Shown here piece by piece: positions 13,277 to 14,019 of a stretch of DNA of 14,019 nucleotides. This DNA is from Actinomycetota bacterium (GTDB lineage: Bacteria; Actinomycetota; Thermoleophilia; Gaiellales; Gaiellaceae). Below the pieces are notes generated by a model, which did not search any database, was not told the origin of the DNA, and saw only the letters and a program-made list of their open reading frames with translations. Each line of letters opens with the position of its first letter. Position 1 is the first letter of the stretch. Where the stretch lies: positions 1 through 14,019 of the forward strand of contig JACCTQ010000149.1 of the NCBI GenBank assembly GCA_013812265.1. The letters are read 5' to 3'. Position numbers and translations under genes: made by a program.

Positions 13277-14019
13277 TTACCCCGAAAAATGCTCGAGCAT
13301 TTTTCGGGGTGCATGGTAGACCCTCGCGGCTTTGTCCGGCACCGCTAGGACGACGCAGGTGAGCCAGATCGCGGCCACGAACGGGACTGCCGACACGTCG
13401 CCGAGCGGCAGAACCGTTGCGACCATCACCGTTCCTCCGAAGACGGCGAGCGCCCAGACGCCGCGTGCGGCGACGTAGGGCAGGAGCGCGGCCGCGGCCC
13501 CGAAGGCGAGCGCCTCGAGCAATAGCTCGGGCCTGGCAGCGAGCGCCGTCCAGAGAGCCCGTGCTGCAGGAAGGGGCCCGTCCGTCCCGTGGAGGCTCAG
13601 ACTCACCGGCGTTTGTTCTCCGGTGAACGGCAGGCCAGTGCCGCGGATGACGGCAACGACGGCGGTAACCACCACAGCGGCTGCTGCGGCGAACGCGCGC
13701 CGAGCGGTACTGCGGATGCGAAAGAGCACGAGGGGTAAGAGGCCGAGTGCGCCGAGCGGAGCGAACAGCGGCCCGAGGGCGAACGCGACGCCCGCGCCGG
13801 GCTCCCGCGCGAACAAGGCGAACCAGGCGGCCGCGACGGCCCCGTAGACGAAGGCGAGGCCGAGAGAGATGTTTCCAATGGGAAGCAGCGGGACCAAGAG
13901 CGTGGTGGCGAGCCCGACACGGGGCTTGGCAAGCGTGGCGAGGCCGCAGGCCAGCGCGAGCCCGGCCGGCCACCCGGCCGGGTAGAACGGGAGCGCGTCC
14001 GCGGCCCACGCGGCGGCGA
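13277..14019 (-). CDS. Polytopic membrane protein, C-terminal part (5' end outside window)
   Basis: The frame is open without interruption to the right edge, giving at least 246 visible residues. A TTG at 13897 could start a shorter protein, but the reading frame, composition and hydrophobic pattern continue upstream (for example ADALPFYPAGWPAGLALA and LAKPRVGLATTLLVPLLPIG), so the gene is probably truncated by the window. The visible part has several likely TM helices (GNISLGLAFVYGAVAAAWFAL, GVAFALGPLFAPLGALGLLPLV, a helix after RIRSTARRA, and two more near the C-terminus). One loop reads RGTGLPFTGEQTPVSLSLHG. I do not recognise a catalytic motif. Its position ahead of fhaA, and recollection of similar hydrophobic tails on Thermoleophilia kinases, suggest the membrane part of a larger protein, possibly a Ser/Thr kinase; this is weak inference. 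The last ten residues (PRKMLEHFSG) are encoded by a palindrome, and the stop abuts the fhaA ATG. Confidence 0.7.
   Translation of the reverse strand, partial: AAAWAADALPFYPAGWPAGLALACGLATLAKPRVGLATTLLVPLLPIGNISLGLAFVYGAVAAAWFALFAREPGAGVAFALGPLFAPLGALGLLPLVLFRIRSTARRAFAAAAAVVVTAVVAVIRGTGLPFTGEQTPVSLSLHGTDGPLPAARALWTALAARPELLLEALAFGAAAALLPYVAARGVWALAVFGGTVMVATVLPLGDVSAVPFVAAIWLTCVVLAVPDKAARVYHAPRKMLEHFSG
13279..13310. repeat. Perfect 32-bp palindrome abutting the fhaA start
   Basis: ACCCCGAAAAATGCTC is followed immediately by its exact reverse complement, centred at 13294/13295 on CTCGAG. As RNA it would give a 14-bp stem with a UCGA loop. It overlaps the last codons and first stop base of the upstream gene, and it includes the GGGG that would serve as the fhaA Shine-Dalgarno. 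It is about half A+T, in contrast to its GC-rich surroundings. No U-tract follows on either strand, so it is not a standard terminator. No second copy is seen in this window. Confidence 0.9.

Noticed and set aside
13279..13310. Interpretation of the palindrome as a standard intrinsic terminator
   Set aside because: No U-tract follows on either strand; it is followed at once by the fhaA start codon within a tightly packed operon, so full termination there would cut off essential genes.
13279..13310. Interpretation of the palindrome as a parS (ParB-binding) site
   Set aside because: It does not match the GTTTCACGTGAAAC consensus; the centre is CTCGAG, not CACGTG.
1..14019. Search for tRNA, rRNA, CRISPR arrays, riboswitches, transposases and attachment sites
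   Set aside because: No cloverleaf or rRNA stretch, no direct-repeat arrays, no transposase or integrase genes and no leader longer than 132 nt were seen; gaps between genes are mostly below 30 nt.

Overview
The window is high-GC bacterial DNA that is densely packed with genes and has mostly GTG starts. Its central block matches the cell-wall growth and Ser/Thr phosphorylation cluster known from Actinomycetota (fhaA-fhaB-pstP-rodA-pbpA-pknB in mycobacteria and streptomycetes). Ddl directly follows the PASTA kinase, no pknA is seen, a polytopic membrane protein sits ahead of fhaA, and a second kinase has a discoidin-like outer domain. From memory of those families this resembles a deep-branching actinobacterium of the Thermoleophilia type (Gaiellales or Solirubrobacterales). 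The phylum call is firm; the class is only inference. I see no rRNA, tRNA, CRISPR array, insertion sequence or phage gene.

Left part, 1-5092. On the minus strand, reading right to left, are pdxH (PNP/PMP oxidase), dcd (dCTP deaminase of the mycobacterial, probably dUMP-forming type) and an atypical short-chain dehydrogenase that overlaps dcd by 4 nt. A 132-nt divergent intergenic region separates pdxH from a plus-strand GabT-type, PLP-dependent aminotransferase. That gene is followed after 24 nt by a transmembrane Ser/Thr kinase with a discoidin-like extracellular domain. This kinase converges with ddl over a 30-nt gap holding a weak hairpin.

Right part, 5123-14019, all on the minus strand. 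Transcription runs from a truncated polytopic membrane protein at the right edge through fhaA (DUF3662 + FHA), fhaB (TM + FHA), pstP (PP2C phosphatase), rodA (SEDS glycosyltransferase), pbpA (class B transpeptidase) and pknB (kinase + 4 PASTA) to ddl (D-Ala-D-Ala ligase). Five junctions in this run are 4-nt GTGA overlaps, which suggests one translationally coupled operon. Together the products make D-Ala-D-Ala (Ddl), polymerise glycan (RodA), cross-link it (PbpA), and sense and control the process by phosphorylation (PknB, PstP, FhaA, FhaB).

The most unusual DNA element is a perfect 32-bp palindrome at 13279-13310. It lies at the end of the truncated membrane-protein gene and abuts the fhaA start codon, with the putative fhaA ribosome-binding G-run inside the palindrome arm. 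It could be a coupling or attenuation hairpin, or a dispersed palindromic repeat. No wholly new multi-gene system is evident. The novelty lies in variations on the known pknB/fha cluster.
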